Assembly: GCA_934433135.1 (NCBI GenBank)
Contig: CAKRZO010000007.1
Span: 94,382-158,381 of the forward strand
Length of the DNA stretch: 64,000 nt
Origin: an uncultured Acetatifactor sp.
Lineage (GTDB): Bacteria; Bacillota; Clostridia; Lachnospirales; Lachnospiraceae
Direction: 5' to 3'
The notes under the pieces are model-generated. The model was given only the letters and a program-made list of their open reading frames with translations. It ran no database searches and had not been told where the DNA came from. This document shows positions 53,971 to 62,938 of the stretch, in pieces. How positions within the stretch are numbered: position 1 is the first letter of the stretch; the number at the start of each line of letters is the position of its first letter. The translations under genes and the position numbers were made by a program.

Positions 53971-54882
53971 TCACCCTTTGACAGAACCAAGGGTTAATCC
54001 TTTGGAAAAATACCGCTGGAAAAACGGGAAAATCAACATCATCGGGCCGGCAGCGACAATAGCCATAGAGAACCTGAGTGATTCCAGGTTTTTTAGCTGA
54101 TTTGCTACTTCATCCTGGGAGATCATTCCGTAATTTGCCATCTCTTTCAATTGTTCTTCATTGTCCAAAATAATTTTCAGCAGATACTGCAAGGAATACA
54201 ATTTAGAATCCCTTATATAAACGGATGTTGTAAACCAGTTATTCCAATGTCCGATGAATGTAAGGAATCCAACAGAAGCTAGTGCCGGAGTTGCCAAAGG
54301 AATAATGATCCGGAAACAAATTGTTAATTCCGATGCACCATCGATTCTGGCAGCCTCATGTAATGCTTCGGGAAGTCCCTGAAAGAATGTTCGTATAACG
54401 ATGACATACCAGGCACTCATAAGGGAAGGAATAATATAGATCCAAATACTGTTATTCATATGCAAAAATTTGGTATTGACCAGATAAGACGGGACCAGAC
54501 CTCCATTGAATAACGTGGTAAAGAAAAGCAGGAAGGTCAGAATGTTCCGATACTTAAAATCTCTTCTGGAGAGCGCGTAAGCAAATAAGGACATTACTAC
54601 CAGAGATGCCAGGGTTGCGGTAACCGAATAGAAAATAGTAACGCCATAAGCATTGAATATTTTTTCCGGTCTTTGAAACACCTGCCTGTAGGCATTTAAT
54701 GTAAATTCATAGATCCGAAGTCCGAATGGAGCACCGCTTGCTCCTTCCAGAGAAATGGTTACCAGCATCAGAAGCGGGTAAAGGTATCCTATACATAGCA
54801 ATATGAAGATCAAATGCAAGAAAATTTGTCCTACTTTTATTTTGTTTTTTTTCTTTGTTTGATTCATTTTAACGCTTCTCAT
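53971..54882 (-). CDS. Carbohydrate ABC transporter permease (LplC-type)
   Basis: 303 residues with six membrane helices. The EAA loop that docks with the ATPase is EAARIDGASELTICFRIIIPLA (about 193). IGYLYPLLMLVTISLEG and ALSRRDFKYRNILTFLLFFTTLF are typical for the MalG/LplC subfamily. GGAGG lies 5 bases before the ATG, and the upstream permease ends 12 bases away. No ATPase gene is in the locus, so a shared MsmK-type ATPase elsewhere must power it. Confidence 0.93.
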   Translation of the reverse strand: MRSVKMNQTKKKNKIKVGQIFLHLIFILLCIGYLYPLLMLVTISLEGASGAPFGLRIYEFTLNAYRQVFQRPEKIFNAYGVTIFYSVTATLASLVVMSLFAYALSRRDFKYRNILTFLLFFTTLFNGGLVPSYLVNTKFLHMNNSIWIYIIPSLMSAWYVIVIRTFFQGLPEALHEAARIDGASELTICFRIIIPLATPALASVGFLTFIGHWNNWFTTSVYIRDSKLYSLQYLLKIILDNEEQLKEMANYGMISQDEVANQLKNLESLRFSMAIVAAGPMMLIFPFFQRYFSKGLTLGSVKG

Positions 54883-54894
54883 AATAACCTCCGA

Positions 54895-55854
54895 CTAGAA
54901 CATACTGTTTTCCGGACTGATTTTCCGTATGATGGCATTTGTGGAAACTACGAGGATGAATCCGACTATGGACTGGAAGAGCCCGACCGCTGCAGACTTT
55001 TCAAGGGATCCGCCCAGTAATGCCCTGTAAGTATAAGTGTTAATAATATCTGTTGCTTCATACAACAATCCTGTATTACGAGGAACGTTATAAAACAATC
55101 CGATATCTCCTTGAAAAATGGCTCCGATCCCGAGAATGGTTGTCATGACCATAATAGGGATAAGTTCCGGAATAGCTACATGCCATGTTTTCTGTAAAAC
55201 ATTTGCTCCGTCAATTTCGGCTGCCTCAAATAAGGCAGTATCAATACCGGTTAAAGCTGCATAATAATACAAACAGCCTGCTCCCAGAGATTTCCATATA
55301 TAAACTACCGTGATGATTGCCGGCCAGTAAGCGGGTTCTGTATACCAGGAAACCTCTGTCCCGCCGAAATGCTTGATGATTTCATTCAGAATTCCCCGTG
55401 ACGGGTTTAAGAAACCATACACCATGTAAGCAATGACAATGATGGATATGAAACGCGGAATCAGCATAATGGTATGGTAAATTTTGACACCCTTTGTGCT
55501 TTTTAAGTTGTAAAGCAAGACAGCCACCAGTACACCGAAAACCAAATCCAGAATCAGGAATTCAACACTGTACAACAAGGTATTTCGAATGGTTCGGAAA
55601 GCATCCTGGGAAAGGAAAAAATATTTAAAATTATCGAGCCCGATCCATTTACTTCTGAAAATTCCCTTGATCGGATTATAGTCTTTAAATGCAATGATAA
55701 TACCGCACATCGGCAGATAGTTAAACAGAATCAAACTGATAATCCCCGGAATACATAGTCCGAGTAACGTTCGGTTATATTTTTTGGTTGCCGCATGCCT
55801 GGAATTCTTTCTAAAAGTTTTTTCTGTACTTTTAATCGCTTTATTCATCGTCAT
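54895..55854 (-). CDS. Carbohydrate ABC transporter permease (LplB-type)
   Basis: 319 residues, six membrane helices after a basic N-terminus. GIISLILFNYLPMCGIIIAFKDYNPIKGIF and WIGLDNFKYFF are the LplB hallmarks; the EAA loop is EAAEIDGANVLQKTWHVAIPEL. GAGGAA precedes the ATG. It is the first gene after the shared ACACAAAA promoter and pairs with the LplC-type permease downstream. Confidence 0.93.
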   Translation of the reverse strand: MTMNKAIKSTEKTFRKNSRHAATKKYNRTLLGLCIPGIISLILFNYLPMCGIIIAFKDYNPIKGIFRSKWIGLDNFKYFFLSQDAFRTIRNTLLYSVEFLILDLVFGVLVAVLLYNLKSTKGVKIYHTIMLIPRFISIIVIAYMVYGFLNPSRGILNEIIKHFGGTEVSWYTEPAYWPAIITVVYIWKSLGAGCLYYYAALTGIDTALFEAAEIDGANVLQKTWHVAIPELIPIMVMTTILGIGAIFQGDIGLFYNVPRNTGLLYEATDIINTYTYRALLGGSLEKSAAVGLFQSIVGFILVVSTNAIIRKISPENSMF

Positions 55855-55886
55855 GTCCTGATTCCTCTTTTTCTTTTTCTGATAAA

Positions 55887-55950
55887 ATTATAACTGAAAC
55901 ATCCGAAAAATACATCCTCTATTTTTGTGTCAAATACACAGGTTTTGTGT
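55887..55950 (-). promoter_or_regulatory. Shared operator/promoter B, upstream of the ABC permeases
   Basis: Minus strand: ACACAAAA, 12 bp, ACACAAAA, 30 bp, then a perfect -10 TATAAT. The -35 position is ATGTAT, far from consensus. The spacing is identical to sites A and C. Confidence 0.8.
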
Positions 55951-56016
55951 GTAATTACGGCCAAAAAACAGTATCTTTCCGAAATTCGGTATAAAAAAAT
56001 CAAACAATGACACTAC

Positions 56017-57930
56017 TCATTCCAGACAGCATAATGATAAGCCGTCTACAGAGATTATATCGCTGTCTATCTCGGTTGTTTTCTCCTCTATACAGGTTTC
56101 GTTTTCTTTTTCATAGTACATACGTCCTTTTCCGGACAGTACATGAATGGTATGAAAGTCAAAGCCCTCTATCGATACCGTAACCTTTTGCGACAGATCA
56201 TTTATTAAAAACATTCTCTTCTTCCCGCTATTGTCAAGCGTCATGAATGCATAAACTCCGTCACAATCCGTGGTAACCGTTGCTGCCACACAAGGAGAAA
56301 AATGTCCTCTGATAAACCGAAAAACTCTGCCGCAGCAAGACATCCAGCATTTGTCTTTCGAAGCATTGATTACATTCTGTCCCCAGGTGTTGCATAGATT
56401 ATTAAAGTTGGAGATTTCGAATATTTCGCCGCCGTAACTTATATGATCCAGAGTTCTTTTGGCCACATTTAATGCAGCGTTCCAATTTTGCAGATAAGTG
56501 GAGTAACTCTTGGTATAATCATTTTCTATTTTTCCCCTCCAACGGAAATTCGTATCCAGGTTCTCATCTTCGAATTTCTCTATGGAGGAAACCGGTGCGG
56601 GCCATTCTGTATTGGCAAGTTTTAATCGGGTATTATTTTCCCGGTTATATTTTTCCACAATCGGGATTGCCTTTTCCATAAATTCCGGAGAGCTGTCGCG
56701 AAAACCAACATGTGAAATATATTTTCCGGTGATTTCCAGCAGCCTTTCCAGATTTTCCAGGCCATAGGAATAGGCAGCAATAATGTATTCCAGTTTGGAG
56801 CCCTGCCGGTTCATTTCCTGCATAAATTCAACGCACTTGTTTGCGTATTGTTCGCAGGTCCATTTCCGTGCCGGTTCATTATCCAGTTCAATCAATTTTA
56901 CATGATAGGGTTCTTCGTGACCGTTTAATTTTCTCCATCTTCCCATCCCTTCATCAGGGCTTCCGTTCATGTATTCTATCTGTTGAAACGCACGGAAAGG
57001 GGAAGACGTCATCATATTAATGCAGATTTGCGGTTCAAAACCCACGATTTTGGACAGTTGCATAAATTCATCTATGCCGACATCGTTTTCTTCGATTCCG
57101 CCCCAGTAAAAGCTTTCCATTGTCTCTCTCGAATTTCTCTCACCTACAGCCGTTTCCCAGTGGAAAAAGCTTGTAAAACATCCTCCGGGAAAGCGTATTA
57201 CCGACGGAGCGATTTCCTTAAGTTTCTCCACAACTTCTCTTTTAAAGCCTGCAATGTTATCTGTAGGCATCAGGGATACACAGGATAGAATGATTCCGCC
57301 GACCCAGTGAAACTTTATTTCAAAATCCGTTACTTCTGTCTTTGCAGCAGTAAATTTCCATTCATAATGTCGGGTATTGGTGCCCAGCTCAAATTCCGTA
57401 CTTTGAGAGCCTAACACAATTTGTATACCTTTCTTTTTATCCGTGTGAATGATGTCCCCGAATCCGTTCAGTCCCGCCTCCGTCCATTCTCCTTCGAAAC
57501 AAGCGTCAATCGTGAATTGGTATTCCCGTCCTTGTTGCAGATGTATGCGGACCTGTTTGATTCCCGCTTCTTTCCCGTTTTCTTTATTGTGTATCCGCAG
57601 CGCATCTTTGCCTTTATACATATGGCTACCGTAAGTTCGCATAAATTCAGCATTGCCAATGGGCTGCCAGTCATCCTCCTCGTATCCGCTGTGCCAGAAA
57701 GGGGCATTCTCGTTATAAAATTCTTTCGTCAGACCAATCCATTGCCACATGGGATATTTGTATTCGCTCTTCGGCCTGAACGAGCGGTTTTGAAGCATTT
57801 CACTCCAGACTCCCGTAATCTGTCTGCCGATTCCCGATTCCAGGAAATTTCCGAATATCCTTTCACTGATGGGTTCTTTTGTCCATTGGTCTGAAACTTT
57901 CAGATTTACTATAGCCTCTCCTGCTTTCAT
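56017..57930 (-). CDS. Alpha-L-arabinofuranosidase, GH51-like
   Basis: 637 residues, cytoplasmic. An N-terminal beta domain (ISERIFGNFLESGIGRQITGVWSEMLQNRSF, then a carbohydrate-binding-like stretch) precedes a TIM barrel with IRFPGGCFTSFFHWETAVG, IELDNEPARKW (likely acid/base E) and LANTEWPAP (likely nucleophile E), and a C-terminal beta-sandwich. It would remove arabinose from arabinan or arabinoxylan oligomers taken up by the transporter. The unusually long segment between the first strand and PGG, and the variant active-site context, make it a distant family member. GAGAGG precedes the ATG. Confidence 0.82.
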   Translation of the reverse strand: MKAGEAIVNLKVSDQWTKEPISERIFGNFLESGIGRQITGVWSEMLQNRSFRPKSEYKYPMWQWIGLTKEFYNENAPFWHSGYEEDDWQPIGNAEFMRTYGSHMYKGKDALRIHNKENGKEAGIKQVRIHLQQGREYQFTIDACFEGEWTEAGLNGFGDIIHTDKKKGIQIVLGSQSTEFELGTNTRHYEWKFTAAKTEVTDFEIKFHWVGGIILSCVSLMPTDNIAGFKREVVEKLKEIAPSVIRFPGGCFTSFFHWETAVGERNSRETMESFYWGGIEENDVGIDEFMQLSKIVGFEPQICINMMTSSPFRAFQQIEYMNGSPDEGMGRWRKLNGHEEPYHVKLIELDNEPARKWTCEQYANKCVEFMQEMNRQGSKLEYIIAAYSYGLENLERLLEITGKYISHVGFRDSSPEFMEKAIPIVEKYNRENNTRLKLANTEWPAPVSSIEKFEDENLDTNFRWRGKIENDYTKSYSTYLQNWNAALNVAKRTLDHISYGGEIFEISNFNNLCNTWGQNVINASKDKCWMSCCGRVFRFIRGHFSPCVAATVTTDCDGVYAFMTLDNSGKKRMFLINDLSQKVTVSIEGFDFHTIHVLSGKGRMYYEKENETCIEEKTTEIDSDIISVDGLSLCCLE

Positions 57931-57994
57931 ATATTTGTTTAACCTCTCTTTCTTATTCTGATCGTACTATTTTCATTTTTGTACCGCAGTTGCT

Positions 57995-59821
57995 TTACTC
58001 TACTTGCGGCATTTCCGTCATACGTAATTTGGCACAGCCATAAGGGATCAGTATCTTTTCTTCTGCGCCTCCCTTTGGTTCAAAGCTTTTCGGCACTTTA
58101 TCCGCAACCGTCTCATACCCATCCGCATATTCCCATGCAACAGGGCACATTTTTGTCTTTACCCCAATCGAAGGATTTTGGGAAGAAAACGGAATTTTAT
58201 CTCCCTGAAAATGACAAACTTCAAATTCTTCATCGGCAAATCCATAACGCCACTGCGATACCGGGAACAGTTCATAGTCACAATACGGAAATTTCCTCTC
58301 TACCCCGTCCTTGGTATATTCATGCTTCCGGTATTCCGCCTGAATGGGGAGAGAAAATACCAACGGACCATATTCCACGGTTTGTAAACCAAAGGGACGT
58401 TCCGTCCTATGGGGATCGTCTTTCAGTTCTATTATGACCGTTTCCGTACCGCTCCAGGTCTTTTCCACACGATACGTGTCGCAGACTGCCTCTTCTTTTC
58501 CGTTTACCCGGAAAGATTTCGCCCATCCCGGAATCCGGATGGCCAGCTCAAAAGAAACCGGCTCCGGTACCGTAACTATATATTTACAGTGAAATCGGAA
58601 AGGATAGTCTGTCTCATTTCTTACTTCCACATTGACACCCATTACGGATGTTTCCAAAACAGCCGGAAGCATAAGAGAACATAAGATACCTTTCTGTGTC
58701 CTTAGGAAAGTGCTCATGGTCAATTTAGGCCATCCCTGGTTATGGTTGGCCGTACAGCAGCCGAAATGCGGTTCCAGTCCAAAGATATGTGCCTCCTCAT
58801 TATTGGTCCGGAAAAAGGATTTCCCGGGGAAGGTAACACACGCAATCTGGTTCACCTGCTGTACATACTGGTGTATCCACATATCATCGCTGAGAGTGGC
58901 CGGCAAAGCATTGAAAGCGGCTTTTTCCAGCCTGTCCGCCCAGATACTGTCCCCGGTAATGGCATAAAGCAGTTCGCAGGAATACATCAGTTCCACCACA
59001 CTGCATAGCTCCGTCCCCTGGTTATTGGCAATTCCGGAAAGGCATTCATCTCCGGTAAAAGTACCTACTGCTGTCCCATTATACTGTTCCAGAATCTTCC
59101 ATAACTCTTCCGCATGATTCTGATAGCTCTCTCCGAAAAGTTCACAGCTTACCGCTTCGTACTTTAACATCATCATGAGATTGACAATATGCGTCTGCAA
59201 TGTCCACTGATTCAAAGGACGTTTCCATTCCTCTGTGTACTTATAGTAGTCCGTACCTTCTTCCCGCAGCATATGTCCCAGTTCCAAAATCCATGGTTCG
59301 CCGTAGTTGTCATATAGAAAACGTAATGAAATAAAGCACTCATACCAACGGAATTTTCCCCATTGAAATAAGGTAAGCCTTTTTTCTTTCATCAAATCAT
59401 AAAGTCCTTTTATGGCGCGGTAAAGGCTTACTTTTGCCCGTGCACTGTCTGTAAAATCACAGTATACCGTGAGAACTTTTCCGATCAGGAACAATGCCCA
59501 GATGTCATACGAAGAACGTTCCGTTTCTGAGCAGGGGCAAATCCATCCGTCTTCCTGCTGTCTGTCCAAGATGGCATTTATATATTTGTCCGCACGTTCC
59601 ATCATATCCTGATCCTGCAGAAGATACGCTAAAGGGATGAAACCATCCAGCCAATAGGGAACCCTCTCCCAGCCTTCTCTTTCTCCTCCGATCCAGGCAC
59701 TGTCACGAACATCCGGCCATATTTTATCCAGATTGCCGCTAAGCCCCTGCGCCTGTATCTTCAGCTGCCTGTACAGCCACCCTTCCGGTTTTATTTCCGT
59801 TCCTTTAAAATAGTGGTACAT
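57995..59821 (-). CDS. Beta-L-arabinofuranosidase, GH127 family (DUF1680)
   Basis: 608 residues forming an alpha/alpha barrel. DSAWIGGEREGWERVPYWLDGFIPLAYLL is the N-terminal family signature. The pair of cysteines in PHFGCCTANHNQGWPKL (about 380-396) matches the metal-bound catalytic cysteine region of GH127 enzymes. The C-terminal beta part includes FELAIRIPGWAKSF. Members release beta-L-arabinofuranose or related sugars from plant glycans or glycoproteins. AAAGGA precedes the ATG; it follows the GH28 gene by 62 bases. Confidence 0.88.
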   Translation of the reverse strand: MYHYFKGTEIKPEGWLYRQLKIQAQGLSGNLDKIWPDVRDSAWIGGEREGWERVPYWLDGFIPLAYLLQDQDMMERADKYINAILDRQQEDGWICPCSETERSSYDIWALFLIGKVLTVYCDFTDSARAKVSLYRAIKGLYDLMKEKRLTLFQWGKFRWYECFISLRFLYDNYGEPWILELGHMLREEGTDYYKYTEEWKRPLNQWTLQTHIVNLMMMLKYEAVSCELFGESYQNHAEELWKILEQYNGTAVGTFTGDECLSGIANNQGTELCSVVELMYSCELLYAITGDSIWADRLEKAAFNALPATLSDDMWIHQYVQQVNQIACVTFPGKSFFRTNNEEAHIFGLEPHFGCCTANHNQGWPKLTMSTFLRTQKGILCSLMLPAVLETSVMGVNVEVRNETDYPFRFHCKYIVTVPEPVSFELAIRIPGWAKSFRVNGKEEAVCDTYRVEKTWSGTETVIIELKDDPHRTERPFGLQTVEYGPLVFSLPIQAEYRKHEYTKDGVERKFPYCDYELFPVSQWRYGFADEEFEVCHFQGDKIPFSSQNPSIGVKTKMCPVAWEYADGYETVADKVPKSFEPKGGAEEKILIPYGCAKLRMTEMPQVE

Positions 59822-59883
59822 GTTGTTTTTTCCTTTTCTTTCATGAATTTATAATCGGCTTACCAAATTCAATACGCCTTGCG

Positions 59884-61254
59884 CTATATCGGCTGCGCAT
59901 AAAAAGTTTCTTCCGCCTTTACTTCCCATTTATCTTTGGTCAACTGCGTCTCCAAACCGGAAATGAAAACCTTTCCTTCCGACCATTTTTTCAAAAGGGC
60001 TTCTCCGTGATAATTGATTAATTTTACGTTCTTCAATTCAATAAGGTCATAGTTGCAGACATGCATAAAGTCAATGTCTTCATAACCTTTGCGGAATGAA
60101 ATGCTGCTGTCGGAAATTTTCAGGGTCAGCGGTACTTGGGAATCCCCGTAGGCGGTAAGAGGCATGCTGATGTCTGTGGCTTCGATGTTTTCGAAGGAGA
60201 TGGACTGCAGGGGTCTGTTCTGCTGCCACATTTCATTTCCGGAGTAATTATAGTGTAAGAAGCGATCCGCATAATCTACTTTGCAGTTTTTAATGACAAT
60301 ATTTCCCGGCTGTTGTGCAATCGGGATGGAGAAATCTGCATAATAGGTAAAAACGCTCAGCATGTTATTGCGGTGTCCCTCGGTTTTGGGTTTAATGCCG
60401 TTTCGTTTTTCTTCTTCACTTAAGCTGCCCCGGAACAGGTACTTGCAGGGTCCGTAGATATGGCAGTTCTCTACCAATACATTCGTTCCTCCGAAGCGCA
60501 TGGCGCTGCATGCGGAATTCAGTTCACAGGTGTTCACAATCACGTTAACATTTCCAAAGCCTGCCACACAGTCATCCCCGGTGTAGAATTCACAGTTCCA
60601 GATTTCAATATTCTCACAGGCTGTCATGTGGATGCCATCGTGTCCTGCCAGAGCCGTCACATGATCCGCTGTAATATTCTTGCAATAAAAGAGCGCATGC
60701 GCCCAGTTGGCGCTGTCATTTACGGTATATCCCCGGAATGTGATATTCTTGCAGTAGAACATGTTGATGCAGTGAGGCCCTCTGTAATTCTCTTCGCCTT
60801 TCTCATCAAAGCAGTCGCTTCCGTCCAATACGGACTTTTCTTCCCCGATGATGGCGACATTCTCTGCGCGGATGGCGCGAATCAGCGCATTGTTCCAACG
60901 GCTGCCGGCCATTCTCATAAATTTGTACGCTTCCTCCAAATCGGTTCTGCGTTCCGCCCGGTTCCATAGCGCATCGGTAATCAGGTCGGGGATCGGTTCC
61001 ACGGTATCCTCTTTGTATCCGAAATAATCTTCCGGATTCCGACTGCCTTTCAAACACGCATTTTTTAAAAGATGCAGTGTAATATTGGAGCGCAGCCGTA
61101 TTCCGCCTGTCCGGAAGATTCCTTCCGGAACCACCACTTCTCCACCTCCTAAGGCAAAGCAATGGTCAATTGCCGCCTGGATCTTGTCTGTCTGCAGTTC
61201 CTCCACGCCGGGTACTGCACCAAAGTCACAAATGTTTACTGAAATTCCTGCCAT
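59884..61254 (-). CDS. GH28 family glycosidase (polygalacturonase-like)
   Basis: 456 residues of right-handed beta-helix. An N-terminal FGAVPGVEELQTDKIQAAIDHC strand region, GGEVVVPEGIFRTGGIRLRSN, then the catalytic face with GHDGIHMTACENIEIWNC and TGDDCVAGFG (the paired aspartates). The substrate-binding RIK motif of classical polygalacturonases appears replaced by AMRFGG, so the substrate may be a galacturonide in rhamnogalacturonan or another uronide. No signal peptide, hence cytoplasmic. The start is the ATG with GGGAGGA upstream. The 193-bp leader is T-rich with no clear promoter. Confidence 0.85.
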   Translation of the reverse strand: MAGISVNICDFGAVPGVEELQTDKIQAAIDHCFALGGGEVVVPEGIFRTGGIRLRSNITLHLLKNACLKGSRNPEDYFGYKEDTVEPIPDLITDALWNRAERRTDLEEAYKFMRMAGSRWNNALIRAIRAENVAIIGEEKSVLDGSDCFDEKGEENYRGPHCINMFYCKNITFRGYTVNDSANWAHALFYCKNITADHVTALAGHDGIHMTACENIEIWNCEFYTGDDCVAGFGNVNVIVNTCELNSACSAMRFGGTNVLVENCHIYGPCKYLFRGSLSEEEKRNGIKPKTEGHRNNMLSVFTYYADFSIPIAQQPGNIVIKNCKVDYADRFLHYNYSGNEMWQQNRPLQSISFENIEATDISMPLTAYGDSQVPLTLKISDSSISFRKGYEDIDFMHVCNYDLIELKNVKLINYHGEALLKKWSEGKVFISGLETQLTKDKWEVKAEETFYAQPI

Positions 61255-61447
61255 TTCTTCTCCTCCCATGGTATTACATTTTTACATACTATTTTATTGA
61301 TAGTTTTTAGACGTTTTTCCGTTTTTATATAATTTTCTTTATAGATTGCTTTTCCTGATTATCTTCTTACTTTTATATCTTCTATTTTCTGCTATTCCAT
61401 TTTCTGTCATTGTGCCTTCAGGATTTATTTACGGTCTATTGTCCTTT

Positions 61448-62449
61448 TTACAGAAATAACAGCGTGCCGATAAAGCAGGCAAGGACTCCTGCCAGTTGTC
61501 GTTTGGAAAGTTTTTCGTGAAACAGAACAACACCGGTCAAAGAAGTCAGCACGACTACACCACCGGTAATAAAGGGATATAAAACCGTTGCCGGAAGGTG
61601 CGCTGCTCCGATTAACTGAAGCATATAAGAGATGCCATCTGCAATGGAAGATGCCAGTAAAAGCGGCAGCACTTTCCTGGCCTTTGCTTTCATTCCGTTT
61701 GCTTTCTCGCAGTCTCGCGCTTCTAAGTGTCCGGATGAAGGAATTTCTGTTGAAAAATCTGATTTTTCAGCAGAATATGGCTTTTCAAAAGAATACGACC
61801 TTTTGGAATCGTCGCCTTGTCTAAGAGAGGGGAAAAGTTTCTTTCGAAGAAGCAGCATCGCCAGGCCGCAGAAAGCGGCCTTAAAAAGCATCACCCAGAA
61901 GGCAAATTCCGGGGAAGACACTTCCGCTCCTGCCACACTGATCTGGTGCATTTTCGAAGTGACGCTGGTGACTCCGTTTAAGAAGAATACCGCAACACAA
62001 AGCAACAGCTGGTTTTTTCCTGCCATTTTTGTTCCGGAATGAAATAAGACCACAGCCGCAATTACAATAAGGATTCCCAGGATTCGGAATAAGGTTATCT
62101 CTTCTTTCAGAAAAAAGATTCCCCACAGATAGGGTACCGTCATTCCCCCTGTCATAAGGGAAATGGTATACAGAGACATGTTTCCTTTTTCCATGATGCG
62201 GAAACCGATAAACAGGTACGCAACCAATGCGGTGGAGAAAATCGCCGCTAAAAGGAGTGAATAGGGTGTGACATGAATTCGGAATCCATTGATAATTAAA
62301 AAAAGAAAGACGGAAAAGCATCCTGTCGCAGTATTGTAAATCAGACTGCTTTTCACGGATGCTCCGGCATTCTCCTGGTATTTTTTCTGAATGGCAAAAT
62401 TTGCCGCAAGTAAAAAATCTGCTATGATAATCAGAAGGTATGTACTCAT
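61448..62449 (-). CDS. EamA/DMT family transporter
   Basis: 333 residues, about ten membrane helices in two EamA repeats (LLIIIADFLLAANFAIQKKY at the start; ATVLYPFITGGVVVLTSLTGVVLFHEKLSKRQLAGVL at the end). An extra hydrophilic loop at about 208-260 (rich in S, E, K) separates the halves. It might move a sugar or a metabolite of the locus. GAGGAA precedes the ATG. It is the first gene after shared operator A and is followed by GH28, GH127 and GH51 in the same direction. Confidence 0.85.
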   Translation of the reverse strand: MSTYLLIIIADFLLAANFAIQKKYQENAGASVKSSLIYNTATGCFSVFLFLIINGFRIHVTPYSLLLAAIFSTALVAYLFIGFRIMEKGNMSLYTISLMTGGMTVPYLWGIFFLKEEITLFRILGILIVIAAVVLFHSGTKMAGKNQLLLCVAVFFLNGVTSVTSKMHQISVAGAEVSSPEFAFWVMLFKAAFCGLAMLLLRKKLFPSLRQGDDSKRSYSFEKPYSAEKSDFSTEIPSSGHLEARDCEKANGMKAKARKVLPLLLASSIADGISYMLQLIGAAHLPATVLYPFITGGVVVLTSLTGVVLFHEKLSKRQLAGVLACFIGTLLFL

Positions 62450-62484
62450 TTCTTATTCCTCGTGTTTGTAAAGAATTCTTTTTT

Positions 62485-62548
62485 ATTAAACCATATTACG
62501 CCCCTTTTGCAATCCATCATTTTTGTGTGTTTTGCATTGTTTTTGTGT
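62485..62548 (-). promoter_or_regulatory. Shared operator/promoter A, upstream of the EamA transporter
   Basis: Minus strand: ACACAAAA, 12 bp, ACACAAAA, 30 bp, then -10 TTTAAT. No -35 consensus (ATTGCA). Same spacing as B and C. Confidence 0.75.
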
Positions 62549-62641
62549 GTGATTTTATGAGTGGCATGCTTTATGAATGATACTTGAGATGTTGCAATTG
62601 CATGAGTGGCAATGTGTTTATAAACTGCAGCGTGCAGGCAC

Positions 62642-62668
62642 AAAAAAAGATGCCTCTTGCGAGACATC
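62642..62668 (-). terminator. Terminator of the GNAT operon
   Basis: GATGTCTC/GAGGCATC stem closed by a GCAA tetraloop, then T7 on the minus strand. Confidence 0.9.
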
Positions 62669-62719
62669 CATTTCTTATGTTGCTATTATGCTAAATTTCC
62701 CAGCTTCTCCGGTAATTCG

Positions 62720-62905
62720 TCATTTGTTCTTCAATCCCTTTTCAAACAAAGTTCTTATAGCCTCTTTATCTCTGAGAGGAGGATCAACTTTTGATGTCGG
62801 TACTCTTTTGGGATCTTTGCTTGATGCTTCAAGAGCATTAATAAATCTTTCAGCACTCTTTCTGTCTGTGATTTTCACATTTGCAAAAATGGTTGAAGTA
62901 GCCAT
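62720..62905 (-). CDS. Small antitoxin-like protein, second copy in GNAT operon
   Basis: 61 residues, MATSTIFANVKITDRKSAERF at the N-terminus and DPPLRDKEAIRTLFEKGLKNK at the C-terminus. It shares the MATS-I--N pattern, an aromatic/alanine helix (FINALEAS) and the closing R-D-x-E/D-x-I-x-x-L-x-E-K motif with the gene at 63534-63731, so the two are paralogues. AAGGAGG precedes the ATG. It follows the acetyltransferase by 33 bases. I recognise no named family; an antitoxin or accessory role is inferred from position. Confidence 0.75.
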   Translation of the reverse strand: MATSTIFANVKITDRKSAERFINALEASSKDPKRVPTSKVDPPLRDKEAIRTLFEKGLKNK

Positions 62906-62938
62906 TTCAACTCGCCTCCTTAAAATTACGTGGTTTTC

